From: Erysipelothrix sp. HDW6C
GTDB lineage: Bacteria; Bacillota_I; Bacilli_A; Erysipelotrichales; Erysipelotrichaceae
Direction of reading: 5' to 3'
DNA length: 64,000 bases
Assembly (NCBI RefSeq): GCF_011299615.1
Contig: NZ_CP049861.1
Coordinates: 124,001 to 188,000 of the forward strand
Shown here: positions 26,322 to 38,591 of the stretch, one piece after another
Position numbering within the stretch: the first letter of the stretch is position 1
How the letters are laid out: every line of letters starts with the position of its first letter
The notes under the pieces: model-generated
Seen by the model: the letters and a program-made list of their open reading frames with translations, nothing else
The model's database searches: none
Told to the model about the DNA's origin: nothing
Translations under genes and position numbers: made by a program

Positions 26322-26717
26322 TTACTCCTTAATCTCATCGTCATTGGGATCCAGGTAGACATCCGTTCCCACACCACAGCATGCACTAATGCGCCCACTG
26401 TTGGCAGCTTGAAAAAGACTTCCACCCTGTTGGATACCACTGAATAAATCAGAATCCAGTGAGAACCATGAAGCCACTGCATCGGCCAAGGGGTAATTTC
26501 CTTCAGCAACAACCTTACCATCAACAACAAAAGTTGGCAGTACTGAATAGGCATCCGTCTTTGTTTTATCGTGGAGGTTATTAAAGCGTTTAACATCAAT
26601 TCCACTTAATTCCAAACGCTTGACCATCTCTTTGAAAGCACTGCGTCTGGGATCTGTATCGATCCCAAGGAGGGCACTTCCCAAATCTTCAACTACTTCA
26701 TATACTGTCAGTTCCAT
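26322..26717 (-). CDS. ArsD-like thioredoxin-fold protein
   Basis: The 131-residue protein resembles arsenic metallochaperone ArsD over residues 1-86: MELTVYEVVEDLGSALLGI, a GIDVKRFN strand and LPTFVVDGKVVAEGNYPL, the last matching the cis-proline and following loop. It lacks the N-terminal Cys-Cys pair that ArsD uses to bind As(III), but has a Cys113-Cys114 pair near the C-terminus (ACCGVGTD). No ArsA or ArsB is nearby. A thiol-metal or redox role is possible; arsenic function is not supported. It starts directly after the glycosyltransferase stop. Confidence 0.6.
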   Translation of the reverse strand: MELTVYEVVEDLGSALLGIDTDPRRSAFKEMVKRLELSGIDVKRFNNLHDKTKTDAYSVLPTFVVDGKVVAEGNYPLADAVASWFSLDSDLFSGIQQGGSLFQAANSGRISACCGVGTDVYLDPNDDEIKE

Positions 26718-26718
26718 C

Positions 26719-27726
26719 TTAGTAATCTCCCTTCAGTACACGTTCATATACATCTTTTAATTGTTTTCCAATCTCTTCGATACTGCGCTCTTCAGCCACA
26801 GCGTAGCCACCCTCCACAGTTGACGGCAGCTCACCTTTGATAAATGTACGAATCAAGAATACAAAATCACGAATTGAATTTCCTTTGTAACAGTTTTTAC
26901 CATGGGATAACCACGGATCGTAAACACCAATATCGCGAACAATTGTCTGACATTTTGATGCCAATGCCTCAAGCACAACGATACCTTCGGTCTCTTCATA
27001 TGATGGAAAGAAGAATACATCTGCCGATGCATAAGCGCCTTCAATAATATCCCCTTTAATATATCCCGGTAAGATGACATTATCTGGTTTCTCTTTAATC
27101 GCCTCACGTACCTTTGAAGTAACACTTGCAAGAGGGGTATGTCCAAACCAAATAAACGTATAATCCGGTAATGCGCGGGCGACTTCCATGAAATCAGGAA
27201 GTCCTTTACGTTCAAAATAAAGCCCAACTGAAACAATTACTTTTTGGTCATCAGCAAGATTAAAGAACTTACGGAATTTTTGCACTTTATATTCATCATA
27301 ATGAAAACGGTCCAAATCAATCCCATTCGATATATCTTGGATTGGCTTATCAATACCATACCCCTCTAAGATCTTCTTTGAATAGGGAGTCGGCGTAAGA
27401 ATATAATCTCCAAGTTCATAACTGGATACAATATGCATCTTGAACAATGGTGACAGTTGATTTGAGAAGATGAACGAATTACGGAAATCCTCTTCGGTTG
27501 AGTGCGCATGATAAACAACCTTCTTACCTTCTTTTTTCGCCTTCACAGCCATTGAACGTGCACCGAGATCAACAGTATTAATATGGACTAAATCATAATA
27601 GTCTTTTTCATCAGTTGTAAACGGAACCCCTGCTTCAGTGAGTGCACGCACTTGATGTTTCATAGCACGTCCGATCCCCGATTTGCTGAGGGCCTTCTCT
27701 CCGCGTTGATATAATAAAACCTTCAT
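26719..27726 (-). CDS. GT4 family glycosyltransferase, probably glycolipid synthesis (CpoA-like)
   Basis: The 335-residue GT-B enzyme begins MKVLLYQRGEKALSKSGIGRA, like the streptococcal CpoA/diacylglycerol glycosyltransferase group, and has the N-terminal acceptor domain, a C-terminal donor domain with SVGLYFERKGL, and the EX7E motif in EETEGIVVLEAL. By family it would add a hexose to a lipid-linked sugar at the membrane inner face, affecting glycolipid balance or lipoteichoic acid anchors. The acceptor is inferred, not shown. First gene of a three-gene unit. Confidence 0.85.
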   Translation of the reverse strand: MKVLLYQRGEKALSKSGIGRAMKHQVRALTEAGVPFTTDEKDYYDLVHINTVDLGARSMAVKAKKEGKKVVYHAHSTEEDFRNSFIFSNQLSPLFKMHIVSSYELGDYILTPTPYSKKILEGYGIDKPIQDISNGIDLDRFHYDEYKVQKFRKFFNLADDQKVIVSVGLYFERKGLPDFMEVARALPDYTFIWFGHTPLASVTSKVREAIKEKPDNVILPGYIKGDIIEGAYASADVFFFPSYEETEGIVVLEALASKCQTIVRDIGVYDPWLSHGKNCYKGNSIRDFVFLIRTFIKGELPSTVEGGYAVAEERSIEEIGKQLKDVYERVLKGDY

Positions 27727-27905
27727 AGATTAACCACCTTTTTTTAACTGTATCATTTATACTAATACACTACCACTCTGCTCTGTAACTGTCAATCGAG
27801 AGCGAAGAAATGTTCCGCATTCTTATCTTGATAGAAACACAGTTTATGACTTTATTTTACTCATGTAAATATACCACGATTTATAAAATGATGTGTAAGA
27901 GTGGG

Positions 27906-27934
27906 GTGAAATTAATGATAATATATTGTATGAT
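27906..27934 (+). promoter_or_regulatory. Candidate promoter of niaR
   Basis: GTGAAA (27906-27911), 17 bp, TATGAT (27929-27934), 20 bp before the ATG. Confidence 0.4.
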
Positions 27935-27953
27935 ACCTAAAGAGGTGATTATC

Positions 27954-28457
27954 ATGAATGGAGACCAACGTCGACTTGAAATTCTACAATCCTTACAGTT
28001 AGCAGAAAGTGCAATCAGTGCAAACCAATTTGCGCGTCAATTTGGTGTTTCCCGACAAGTCATTGTCGGTGATGTCGCCCTTTTGCGTGCCCAGGGTCAC
28101 AACATCAATGCAACTGGGAAGGGATATATCATCAATCATTCGAATTCCTTGAAACTCGAGCGAATTATTGCCGTCAACCACCCACCCGAGCAAACACGAA
28201 ACGAACTGGAACTTTTAGTCTCCTTGGGTGTGATCATTCGTGATGTCACAGTGGAGCACCCAGTTTATGGAGAAATAACAGGGCAATTGAATATTGCTTC
28301 AGTTCAAGATATTGACGATTTCTTAAATAATGATGTTACACTGCTTTCATCGCTAACCGATGGGATTCATCTCCATACCATCCTCTGTGATAACGATGCC
28401 CATTATAACAAGGTTATCGAAGCACTTGATCATGCAAATTTGCGCTATTCTAACTAA
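27954..28457 (+). CDS. niaR: Niacin-responsive transcriptional repressor NiaR (3H domain)
   Basis: The 167-residue protein has an N-terminal helix-turn-helix (about 5-60, SRQVIVGDVALLRAQG) and a C-terminal 3H ligand domain named for conserved histidines, seen in HPVYGEITGQL and HLHTI. NiaR represses NAD/niacin genes when nicotinic acid is abundant. The ATG at 27954 has AGAGGTGAT upstream; the frame is open further 5' but with no start signal. The next gene encodes a NiaX-type transporter with two matching operators, which supports the assignment. Confidence 0.92.
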   Translation: MNGDQRRLEILQSLQLAESAISANQFARQFGVSRQVIVGDVALLRAQGHNINATGKGYIINHSNSLKLERIIAVNHPPEQTRNELELLVSLGVIIRDVTVEHPVYGEITGQLNIASVQDIDDFLNNDVTLLSSLTDGIHLHTILCDNDAHYNKVIEALDHANLRYSN

Positions 28458-28473
28458 GGTGTCTTGACACCTT
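28456..28473 (+). promoter_or_regulatory. NiaR-type operator 1, also the niaR terminator hairpin
   Basis: The palindrome GGTGTCTTGACACC (28458-28471) with AA/TT flanks begins at the niaR stop codon and ends in TTTTTG, so it may also terminate niaR transcription. It contains the niaX -35 box. Confidence 0.75.
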
Positions 28474-28492
28474 TTTGTTTGTTCTTTACAAT
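28464..28492 (+). promoter_or_regulatory. Promoter of niaX
   Basis: Consensus TTGACA (28464-28469), 17 bp, TACAAT (28487-28492). The -35 box is inside operator 1 and the predicted start site is just before operator 2. Confidence 0.85.
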
Positions 28493-28502
28493 AGACTTGT
28501 TG

Positions 28503-28516
28503 GGTGTCTTGACACC
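28503..28516 (+). promoter_or_regulatory. NiaR-type operator 2
   Basis: A second, identical GGTGTCTTGACACC exactly 45 bp after the first, just downstream of the predicted niaX transcription start and next to its ribosome binding site. Confidence 0.8.
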
Positions 28517-28528
28517 TTAGGAGATATT

Positions 28529-29047
28529 ATGAAAAAAACACGTTCTTTAACGATTTCTGCATTGTTGATTGCCTTAGGAATAACAATTCCAATGTTTATG
28601 CCAAAGGTAATTATTCCACCCGCTTCCTATACTCTTGCATCTCATGTCCCTGTTTTTATTGCGATGTTTATTTCGCCCATGACAGCCATTTCTGTTGCTC
28701 TGGGTACTGCATTGGGTTTTCTCATTACAACAACGCCTGAAATTGCCGCTCGTGCACTCTCGCATGTTATCTTTGCTTGGGTTGGGTCAGAATACATTCG
28801 CAAACACCCCAGTATTATCCACACAAAGCGCCCCTTACTTGTATTCAATTTTGTAATTGCCTTGATTCATGCATCTGCTGAGGTTTTAGCAATTACCCCC
28901 TTTTACCTGAGCAATCCACTGAATGCTAGTGGAAATTATTGGATGACCATTATTCTGATGGTAGGTCTTGGTGGACTTGTTCACAGTATCATTGACTTTC
29001 TGATTGCACAAACGATCGTGAAACGAACGATAAATATGATAAGATAA
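28529..29047 (+). CDS. niaX: Niacin ECF transporter substrate-binding (S) component NiaX
   Basis: The roughly 172-residue integral membrane protein has about six hydrophobic segments and begins with the S-component pattern KTRSLTISALLIALGITIPMF. ECF S components capture a vitamin and dock with the shared EcfA-A'-T module, which is not in this window. Linkage to niaR and paired operators points to niacin. TTAGGAG precedes the ATG. Confidence 0.9.
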   Translation: MKKTRSLTISALLIALGITIPMFMPKVIIPPASYTLASHVPVFIAMFISPMTAISVALGTALGFLITTTPEIAARALSHVIFAWVGSEYIRKHPSIIHTKRPLLVFNFVIALIHASAEVLAITPFYLSNPLNASGNYWMTIILMVGLGGLVHSIIDFLIAQTIVKRTINMIR

Positions 29048-29065
29048 AGTATAGGAGGATTGATT

Positions 29066-29419
29066 ATGAAACCACTATTTATTTACTATCCAAAATGTTC
29101 TACTTGTAAACGCGCAATTAAGTTTTTAGAGGACAACAATATCGATGTCGAATACCGTGACATCATGACACAAAACCCTACCAAGGCCGAATTAAAGAAA
29201 TGGTTTGTAGAGAGCGGATATCCAATCAAACGCTTTTTCAATACTTCAGGCATTGTGTATCGCGAAATGAACCTAAAGGATAAATTGCCAACAATGAGTG
29301 ACGAAGAAGCACTGGATCTTCTTGCAACTACAGGACGCTTGATTCGCAGACCTGTTATGATCAGTGATCACGGTGTTTTTCTTGGTTTCCACGAAGAAAT
29401 GTACGAATTACTAAAATAA
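29066..29419 (+). CDS. ArsC/Spx/MgsR family thioredoxin-like protein
   Basis: The 117-residue protein has a CSTC motif near the N-terminus (YYPKCSTCKRA) and the ArsC-family segments IKRFFNTSGIVYRE and RLIRRPVMI. The fold is shared by arsenate reductases, glutaredoxin-dependent YffB proteins and the RNA polymerase-binding regulators Spx and MgsR. The CXXC and lack of the Spx-specific N-terminus leave it undecided. AGGAGG lies 7 nt before the ATG. It overlaps yaaA by 1 bp. Confidence 0.88.
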   Translation: MKPLFIYYPKCSTCKRAIKFLEDNNIDVEYRDIMTQNPTKAELKKWFVESGYPIKRFFNTSGIVYREMNLKDKLPTMSDEEALDLLATTGRLIRRPVMISDHGVFLGFHEEMYELLK

Positions 29420-30129
29420 TGCTTGTACTTTTCTCACCCACAAAAACGCAAAAAGAAGCGCCTTCGGACCAACCCGCAAAGCGCTTCTTTCCTGAGATTA
29501 CCGAACGCATTCTAAGTGAAATGCAAGCGTATGACGTTGACGACCTCAAGCGTATTTACCGTGTTTCCGATAAAATCGCCCAAGCAGCGCATCATAATTT
29601 CGCAACATTTCAAGAACATCACATTGCAATTCAAAGCTATCAAGGTTCAACATTTAAAAATATGAATACAAATGAATGGTCCCAAGTAGACCATGACTAC
29701 GCCAACAAACATCTATTGATTCTCTCTGCGCTGTATGGACTTGTTAGCCCAAACTCACGCATCGGATTGTATCGTTTGGATTTCCTTACGAAAACTACTT
29801 TAAGACTCTACGATCTTTGGCAAGTTCCTGTCACACAGGCACTCAATGCAATGACTCAGCCAATTCTAAATCTTGCATCAAAAGAATATGTTGAAATGAT
29901 TGATACAAACAATCTCACGGTTCCCTTTGTTTCAATTGATTTTAGGGAAACAGTTGGGTCTGAAGTCGTAGTCAAAGCAACATATGCCAAAATTGCACGT
30001 GGAAAAATGGCATCACAGGTTATCAAACAACGAATTACAAATTTTGAAGATCTTAAGAAAATCAGTTTTGATGATTATGTGTATAACGAATCGCTTTCAA
30101 ACCAATCATTATATGTCTTCACACGATAA
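29419..30129 (+). CDS. yaaA: YaaA family peroxide stress protein
   Basis: The 236-residue protein has the family features LVLFSPTKTQ at the N-terminus, SALYGLVSP..I..YRLD in the middle, and a C-terminal ASQVIKQRI..FEDLKKISFDDYVYNESLS. In E. coli YaaA lowers intracellular free iron during peroxide stress. Start and stop share one base with the preceding redox-type gene, fitting a joint oxidative-stress role. Confidence 0.93.
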   Translation: MLVLFSPTKTQKEAPSDQPAKRFFPEITERILSEMQAYDVDDLKRIYRVSDKIAQAAHHNFATFQEHHIAIQSYQGSTFKNMNTNEWSQVDHDYANKHLLILSALYGLVSPNSRIGLYRLDFLTKTTLRLYDLWQVPVTQALNAMTQPILNLASKEYVEMIDTNNLTVPFVSIDFRETVGSEVVVKATYAKIARGKMASQVIKQRITNFEDLKKISFDDYVYNESLSNQSLYVFTR

Positions 30130-30149
30130 AAGGTGCTTTCGCACCTTTT
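30128..30149. terminator. Convergent terminator between yaaA and the Nudix gene
   Basis: Perfect 9-bp stem AAAAGGTGC/GCACCTTTT with loop TTTC and T-tracts on both strands. Confidence 0.9.
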
Positions 30150-31022
30150 TTAGTCAATAAATTGTTTGAAACTTTCGAGTTTCATGGGTAAATCACGAAT
30201 CTCATCAGGAGTTAACCACACGCCAGCACACCCATCAGCAAACTGTATCTTTGATGTATCGACGCTAACCTCAAAATTGAATGAAACGAAATGTGTTTCC
30301 ATGGGACTGTTTCCTGGTTTACTCAGATAAAACACATCGGTTGTTATTCCAAGAAATCGTACTTCCATAATTTCAGTCGACAACTCTTCGCGTATCTCGC
30401 GGTGAATTGCTTCCAAAAGAGTCTCGCCCCACTGCATACGCCCACCCACAGGCACTGGATGGCCCCAGTCGAGCGCTAAGAAGTCAAATAGAACCTTATT
30501 CGATTCGCTGACTTTTGCGCTTACACGCGCGTTAAACGAGCGTTCAGGCGAAATCTGCACAGAAATATCCTCACCGTTTGTACGAACATCGATTTCATCA
30601 ACATAATACATTTTAAACGTATCGCGATTCGCAATTGCTGTTTCAATCCAAGCAGGAACAATGGGATAATTCTTAAAATCATGCGATGCGATAGGTACAA
30701 TGCCAGTTTCAAGATTAAGTTCAAGCTCATCATCCAAATCGATGCTGAAAATAATAGAATGTTCATGCCATGGTTTCGTAATATGGAGAAATTGTTCTGC
30801 AATTCCAATCATTCGATAATCCGACACTGTAATACCCAATTCTTCTTGCATCTCCCGAACAAGCGCCTCTTCAACTGTTTCTCCGAACTTAACACGACCA
30901 CCTACTGGAAAATAGTACTGATCTGTTTTGCAGAAATCAAAAAGAAATGCACCACGGTACATGACAAGTGCGACAATTCTTAAATTATAAATATTTTCCC
31001 CAACGTCTAATGTTAAATCCAT
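30150..31022 (-). CDS. Two-domain Nudix hydrolase
   Basis: The 290-residue protein holds two Nudix domains in tandem (about 10-140 and 155-285). The first has a full Nudix box, GRVKFGETVEEALVREMQEE followed by LGI. The second, starting GRMQWGETLLEAIHREIREEL, keeps the REXXEE metal-binding core but ends in S-T instead of G-hydrophobic. Nudix enzymes cleave nucleoside diphosphates linked to other groups; the substrate cannot be predicted. Both halves share PVGGR and FXS-F patterns, suggesting internal duplication. Confidence 0.88.
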   Translation of the reverse strand: MDLTLDVGENIYNLRIVALVMYRGAFLFDFCKTDQYYFPVGGRVKFGETVEEALVREMQEELGITVSDYRMIGIAEQFLHITKPWHEHSIIFSIDLDDELELNLETGIVPIASHDFKNYPIVPAWIETAIANRDTFKMYYVDEIDVRTNGEDISVQISPERSFNARVSAKVSESNKVLFDFLALDWGHPVPVGGRMQWGETLLEAIHREIREELSTEIMEVRFLGITTDVFYLSKPGNSPMETHFVSFNFEVSVDTSKIQFADGCAGVWLTPDEIRDLPMKLESFKQFID

Positions 31023-31048
31023 AAGTACACTCCTTTAAATTAAAAAGA

Positions 31049-31068
31049 AAAGCCGATTACTCGGCTTT
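31049..31068 (-). terminator. Intrinsic terminator of rplK-rplA
   Basis: Perfect 8-bp stem AAAGCCGA/TCGGCTTT, loop of 4, followed by TTTCTTTTTA on the minus strand. Confidence 0.88.
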
Positions 31069-31074
31069 GATTAA

Positions 31075-31758
31075 TTAGTCAATTGAAACTTTAAGACCGC
31101 GACCCATTGTTGTTGAAATAACAAGGTTCTTGATGTATGTTCCCTTAACTGCTGCTGGACGTGCTTTCACGATCATGTCATTTAATGCTTGGAAGTTTTC
31201 TTCCAATGCTGCATCATCAAATGAAAGTTTACCAATGATTGTATTGACGTTTGATTCTTTGTCAACACGGTATTCGATTTTACCTTTTTTGATTTCTTCG
31301 ACTGCTTTTGTTACATCAGTTGTAACAGTACCAGTTTTAGGGTTAGGCATTAAACCTTTAGGTCCTAGGACACGTCCTAATTTTCCTAATTCACCCATCA
31401 TGTCTGGAGTAGCAACGATGATATCAAAGTCAAACCAACCATTTTTGACTTCTTCAAGAATTTCTTTACCACCAACAAAATCTGCACCAGCATCTTTTGC
31501 TTCTTGCTCTTTAGCACCTTGAGTAACTACTAAGACTTTTTGTGTACGTCCTGTACCGTTTGGTAAGACCATAGCACCACGGATTTGTTGGTCCGCATGA
31601 CGTGGATCTACGTTCAAGTTATATGAAACTTCAACAGTTGGATCAAATTTTACGAAACTGTTTTCGCGTAATACTTTAATCGCTTCAGCTACTGAATAAA
31701 CTTTTGAACGATCGATGTTTCCGTCGACTTTTTTATAGTTTTTTGTTGATTTAGCCAT
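31075..31758 (-). CDS. rplA: 50S ribosomal protein L1
   Basis: The 227-residue protein matches L1 throughout, with [20 protein letters not shown] and [21 protein letters not shown]1 binds 23S helices 76-78 at the mobile stalk and represses its own operon mRNA. It follows rplK by 8 bp. Confidence 0.98.
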   Translation of the reverse strand: MAKSTKNYKKVDGNIDRSKVYSVAEAIKVLRENSFVKFDPTVEVSYNLNVDPRHADQQIRGAMVLPNGTGRTQKVLVVTQGAKEQEAKDAGADFVGGKEILEEVKNGWFDFDIIVATPDMMGELGKLGRVLGPKGLMPNPKTGTVTTDVTKAVEEIKKGKIEYRVDKESNVNTIIGKLSFDDAALEENFQALNDMIVKARPAAVKGTYIKNLVISTTMGRGLKVSID

Positions 31759-31766
31759 AATAAATG

Positions 31767-32189
31767 TTAGTCCTCCATTCCTTCAATATTGATACCCATA
31801 TTTTTTGCGGTACCAGCAACGATTTTCATTGCGCCTTCGACATCATTTGCGTTTAAGTCTACTAATTTATATTCAGCAATTTCACGCAATTGTGCTTCTG
31901 AAATGGTTCCAACAACTTGTTTGCTTGGTGTTGCGGCTCCACTTTGGACTCCAGCAGCTTTCTTTAATAAGATAGCAGCAGGTGTTGTCTTCAATTCGAA
32001 GTCAAATGATTTGTCATCGTATACTGTGATAACTACAGGTACAACATCTCCTGAACGATCACGAGTTGCATCGTTAAATGCAGTCGTAAACTGAGGCATG
32101 TTAATACCAACACCAGCTAATGCAGGTCCTGGTTTAGCTCCCCCAGCAGGGAATTGTAATTTTGCTATTTTTGCAACTTTTTTACTCAC
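31767..32189 (-). CDS. rplK: 50S ribosomal protein L11 (shortened N-terminal loop)
   Basis: The 140-residue protein matches L11 in both domains, ending [13 protein letters not shown]. The proline-rich N-terminal loop is shortened: [18 protein letters not shown] lacks about five residues (the APPV region) found in most bacterial L11. That loop contacts 23S rRNA near the thiopeptide site. The same short form is, to my knowledge, typical of Mollicutes. Start is GTG with AAGGAGG 8 nt upstream. Confidence 0.97.
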   Translation of the reverse strand: MSKKVAKIAKLQFPAGGAKPGPALAGVGINMPQFTTAFNDATRDRSGDVVPVVITVYDDKSFDFELKTTPAAILLKKAAGVQSGAATPSKQVVGTISEAQLREIAEYKLVDLNANDVEGAMKIVAGTAKNMGINIEGMED

Positions 32190-32279
32190 ACGACATTCCT
32201 CCTTGTGTTTGATTTGTCTGTGTTGTGGTCAAATGAATGGTTGCGTCACTCTACCACACAAAAACACCCTTTGACAGGC
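32190..32279 (-). promoter_or_regulatory. 5' leader of rplK-rplA, possible L1 autoregulatory site
   Basis: The roughly 90-nt leader can form a stem between TGTGTGGT and a downstream ACCACAACACA with a small bulge. L1-controlled leaders occur at this position in many bacteria; L1 recognition here is not shown. Confidence 0.35.
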
Positions 32280-32285
32280 TTACTT

Positions 32286-32315
32286 ATTATACAAGTTTTA
32301 GTATAGCAAAGTCAA
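32286..32315 (-). promoter_or_regulatory. Promoter of rplK-rplA
   Basis: On the minus strand TTGACT (32310-32315), 18 bp, TATAAT (32286-32291). Confidence 0.75.
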
Positions 32316-32334
32316 CCAATCGAGTATAAAAAAA

Positions 32335-32355
32335 GACATCCTGATAAAGGATGTC
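32335..32355 (-). terminator. rRNA operon A terminator
   Basis: Perfect 7-bp stem GACATCC/GGATGTC, 7-nt loop, followed by seven Ts on the minus strand. Confidence 0.92.
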
Positions 32356-32359
32356 GAAT

Positions 32360-32474
32360 TACCCGGCAATGAGCTATCTTCACTAGCGCAGGGCTAGATA
32401 TTGTCGCCGCTAAAGTGCTTAACTTCTGTGTTCGGGATGGGAACAGGTGTGACCACTTCGCTAATATCACCAGA
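32360..32474 (-). rRNA. rrf: 5S ribosomal RNA (copy A)
   Basis: On the minus strand TCTGGTGAT opens helix I and pairs with ATTGCCGGG at the 3' end; the conserved CCGAACACAGAAGTTAAGC segment is present. About 115 nt; ends are estimated. Confidence 0.93.
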
Positions 32475-32552
32475 TCATTGAGAGAATCTCTCAAAACTGA
32501 ATAACAGAATTCATAAACTTTGGAATCTTTTCAAATAGTCGTATCAATTGTG

Positions 32553-35457
<2,905 letters not shown>

Positions 35458-35764
35458 CACATGTAATTTCGCGCCTGATATATTTCAATCAGTTCTTTTT
35501 TTGTCTATCGCTTCGATAAACGTGTGTTCGCTTATTTGATTACTGTTTTTGTTTAACTTGATGTAAATCTAGTTTTGTTACAACTATTCGAAAAGATTTC
35601 TGTTGATAACTTTTTAATGTCTGTATCTCTATCTATTCTTTTCTGTTATTCAGTTTTCAAAGATCATCATTGCTTCTTACCTGAGATTTCGCTCTTTCAA
35701 ACGGACTCTCAAAACTAAACAGGAAACCCTTGTCAATTCCACTTCTTACTAAGTTATTCTCCTT
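35458..35764 (-). other. 16S-23S spacer, copy A (no tRNA gene)
   Basis: The 307-bp spacer holds no tRNA. It contains a boxA-like TGATCTTTGAAAACT (35652-35666), the 5' arm of the 23S processing stem (35643-35657, exactly complementary to 32493-32507), and the 3' arm of the 16S processing stem (around 35711-35740). Confidence 0.85.
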
Positions 35765-37305
<1,541 letters not shown>

Positions 37306-37435
37306 TGATTCTTTCTCTTTGTTTTTAAACTCGCTGACGAGTTTGTTTTTTGTTTCGTTTATTTCTTTTGAAATTGACGTTTCCTGTTTAGTTTTCAAAG
37401 ACCATTTCGCGCCAAGTTCCCTTGAACGCTTGTAC

Positions 37436-37464
37436 ATAATATCACCGCAACTCGTTTGTGTCAA
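37436..37464 (-). promoter_or_regulatory. rRNA operon A promoter
   Basis: On the minus strand TTGACA (37459-37464), 17 bp, TATTAT (37436-37441). Confidence 0.88.
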
Positions 37465-37595
37465 CGCCTTTTTCACTTTTATTTAAGAAAATGTTAATTT
37501 GTTGCGATAAAGCCAATAAAAGGCAATTTAAGCGCCTTGGAGCACATATATAAGTATGTAATATGAGGGCACAGATGTGCATCAACACAAAAGAA

Positions 37596-37628
37596 AAACG
37601 TATAACTCAGAAAATGAATTATACGTTT
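37596..37628 (-). terminator. Intrinsic terminator of the aldo/keto reductase gene
   Basis: Perfect 10-bp stem AAACGTATAA/TTATACGTTT around a 13-nt loop, with TTTTTCTTTTG following on the minus strand. Confidence 0.8.
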
Positions 37629-37640
37629 CAAACAACCAGC

Positions 37641-38558
37641 TTAAGGAAGTAAATTTCCAGCACTGTGATACAAGTCATACCAGTCTTCACGACTCATATT
37701 TATATCAGACCCTTCACAAATACGAACAATCCGCTCAACATTCATACTTCCAATCAACACTTGCATATTAGCTGGGTGACGAAGAATCCAAGCGACAGCA
37801 ATTGCTTCATCAGAAACACCATATTTTGCGGCCATTTCATTAAGTTTCGCATTCACTTCTGGGAATTTTTCATTTGCCATGAATACATCTTCAAAATACC
37901 CACTATAGAATGGTGACCACGCTTGAATTGTCATGTTCTTAATTCTTGAGTATTCAAGGATACCTTGGGTACGGTCAATGCTTGGCTCATTGTACATATT
38001 GACATTAAAACCATAATTTATCATTGGAGCATGCATTAAACTCAATTGCAGTTGATTTACCAATAAGGGTACTTTTATTTCTGTCTTTAGAAGCTCAATG
38101 GTCCCTGTTGATTGATTACTTACACCAAAGTGATTCACTTTCCCTTCAGCAAGAAGGATTTCGAAAGCTTCATTAACTTCTTTGGGTTCCATAAGCGTAT
38201 CTGGACGATGCAATACAAGCAAATCAAGATGTGTCATTTGCAAGCGTTCTAGGATACCATCAACTGCGTTAATAATGTGATCTCTGGAAAAATCGAACAT
38301 CCCCTTACGGATTCCACATTTTGATTGAATAAAAACACTGCTTCGATCAATACCAAGTTCCTTAAAGGCTTGTCCAAAAATTCGCTCGGACTCGCCATCA
38401 CCATAAATGTCAGCATGATCAAAGAAATTAATTCCTGCAGCGATACTTGTGCTGATGATGTCTTTTGCTTCTTCAATTGACTTTCCGGCCATTCGCATAC
38501 AGCCAAGAGCAATGTTTGAAACTTTCAACTCACTTGTACCAAGTTTTATCTTTTTCAT
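37641..38558 (-). CDS. Aldo/keto reductase (YdhF type)
   Basis: The 305-residue TIM-barrel oxidoreductase has the catalytic Asp-Tyr region FFDHADIYGDGESE, a Lys in SKCGIRKG, the His-containing LLVLHRPD strand, GVSNQ, and a C-terminal NADPH-binding VLIGSMNVERI. It would reduce carbonyls with NADPH; the substrate is unknown. It is the only gene between the two rRNA operons and has its own promoter and terminator. Confidence 0.94.
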   Translation of the reverse strand: MKKIKLGTSELKVSNIALGCMRMAGKSIEEAKDIISTSIAAGINFFDHADIYGDGESERIFGQAFKELGIDRSSVFIQSKCGIRKGMFDFSRDHIINAVDGILERLQMTHLDLLVLHRPDTLMEPKEVNEAFEILLAEGKVNHFGVSNQSTGTIELLKTEIKVPLLVNQLQLSLMHAPMINYGFNVNMYNEPSIDRTQGILEYSRIKNMTIQAWSPFYSGYFEDVFMANEKFPEVNAKLNEMAAKYGVSDEAIAVAWILRHPANMQVLIGSMNVERIVRICEGSDINMSREDWYDLYHSAGNLLP

Positions 38559-38570
38559 TCTGTCTCCTTT

Positions 38571-38582
38571 GGGTTGTAACCC
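38571..38582. promoter_or_regulatory. Palindrome in the aldo/keto reductase leader
   Basis: GGGTTGTAACCC is a palindrome (5-bp arms, centre GT) between the extended -10 element (TGC-TATACT, 38592-38600, minus strand) and the ribosome binding site. It is a possible operator. Confidence 0.35.
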
Positions 38583-38591
38583 TATGTATCG

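Larger units (their letters stand above)
37306..37640 (-). other. rRNA operon A leader and upstream region
   Basis: The stretch has a boxA-like TGGTCTTTGAAAACT (37390-37404), the 5' arm of the 16S processing stem (37371-37400) and the rrn promoter. Beyond the promoter lie about 130 bp of AT-rich DNA without a clear feature, then the terminator of the aldo/keto reductase gene. Confidence 0.75.

Noticed and set aside
26322-26717. Arsenic resistance operon
   Set aside because: Only an ArsD-like fold is seen. The As(III)-binding N-terminal cysteines are missing and there is no ArsA, ArsB/Acr3 or ArsR nearby; the ArsC-like gene at 29 kb is of the Spx/YffB group.
27810-27953. N-terminal extension of niaR
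   Set aside because: The 48 extra codons lack a start signal and cover the probable promoter; ATG 27954 has a strong ribosome binding site and gives the usual NiaR length.
28456-28518. Beginning of a CRISPR array or short tandem repeat
   Set aside because: There are only two copies of a palindrome, placed at a promoter; no further repeats or spacers follow.
35458-35764. Possible tRNA genes in the 16S-23S spacer
   Set aside because: No cloverleaf, no T-loop GTTCGA pattern and no acceptor-stem pairing; the conserved blocks are boxA and processing stems.
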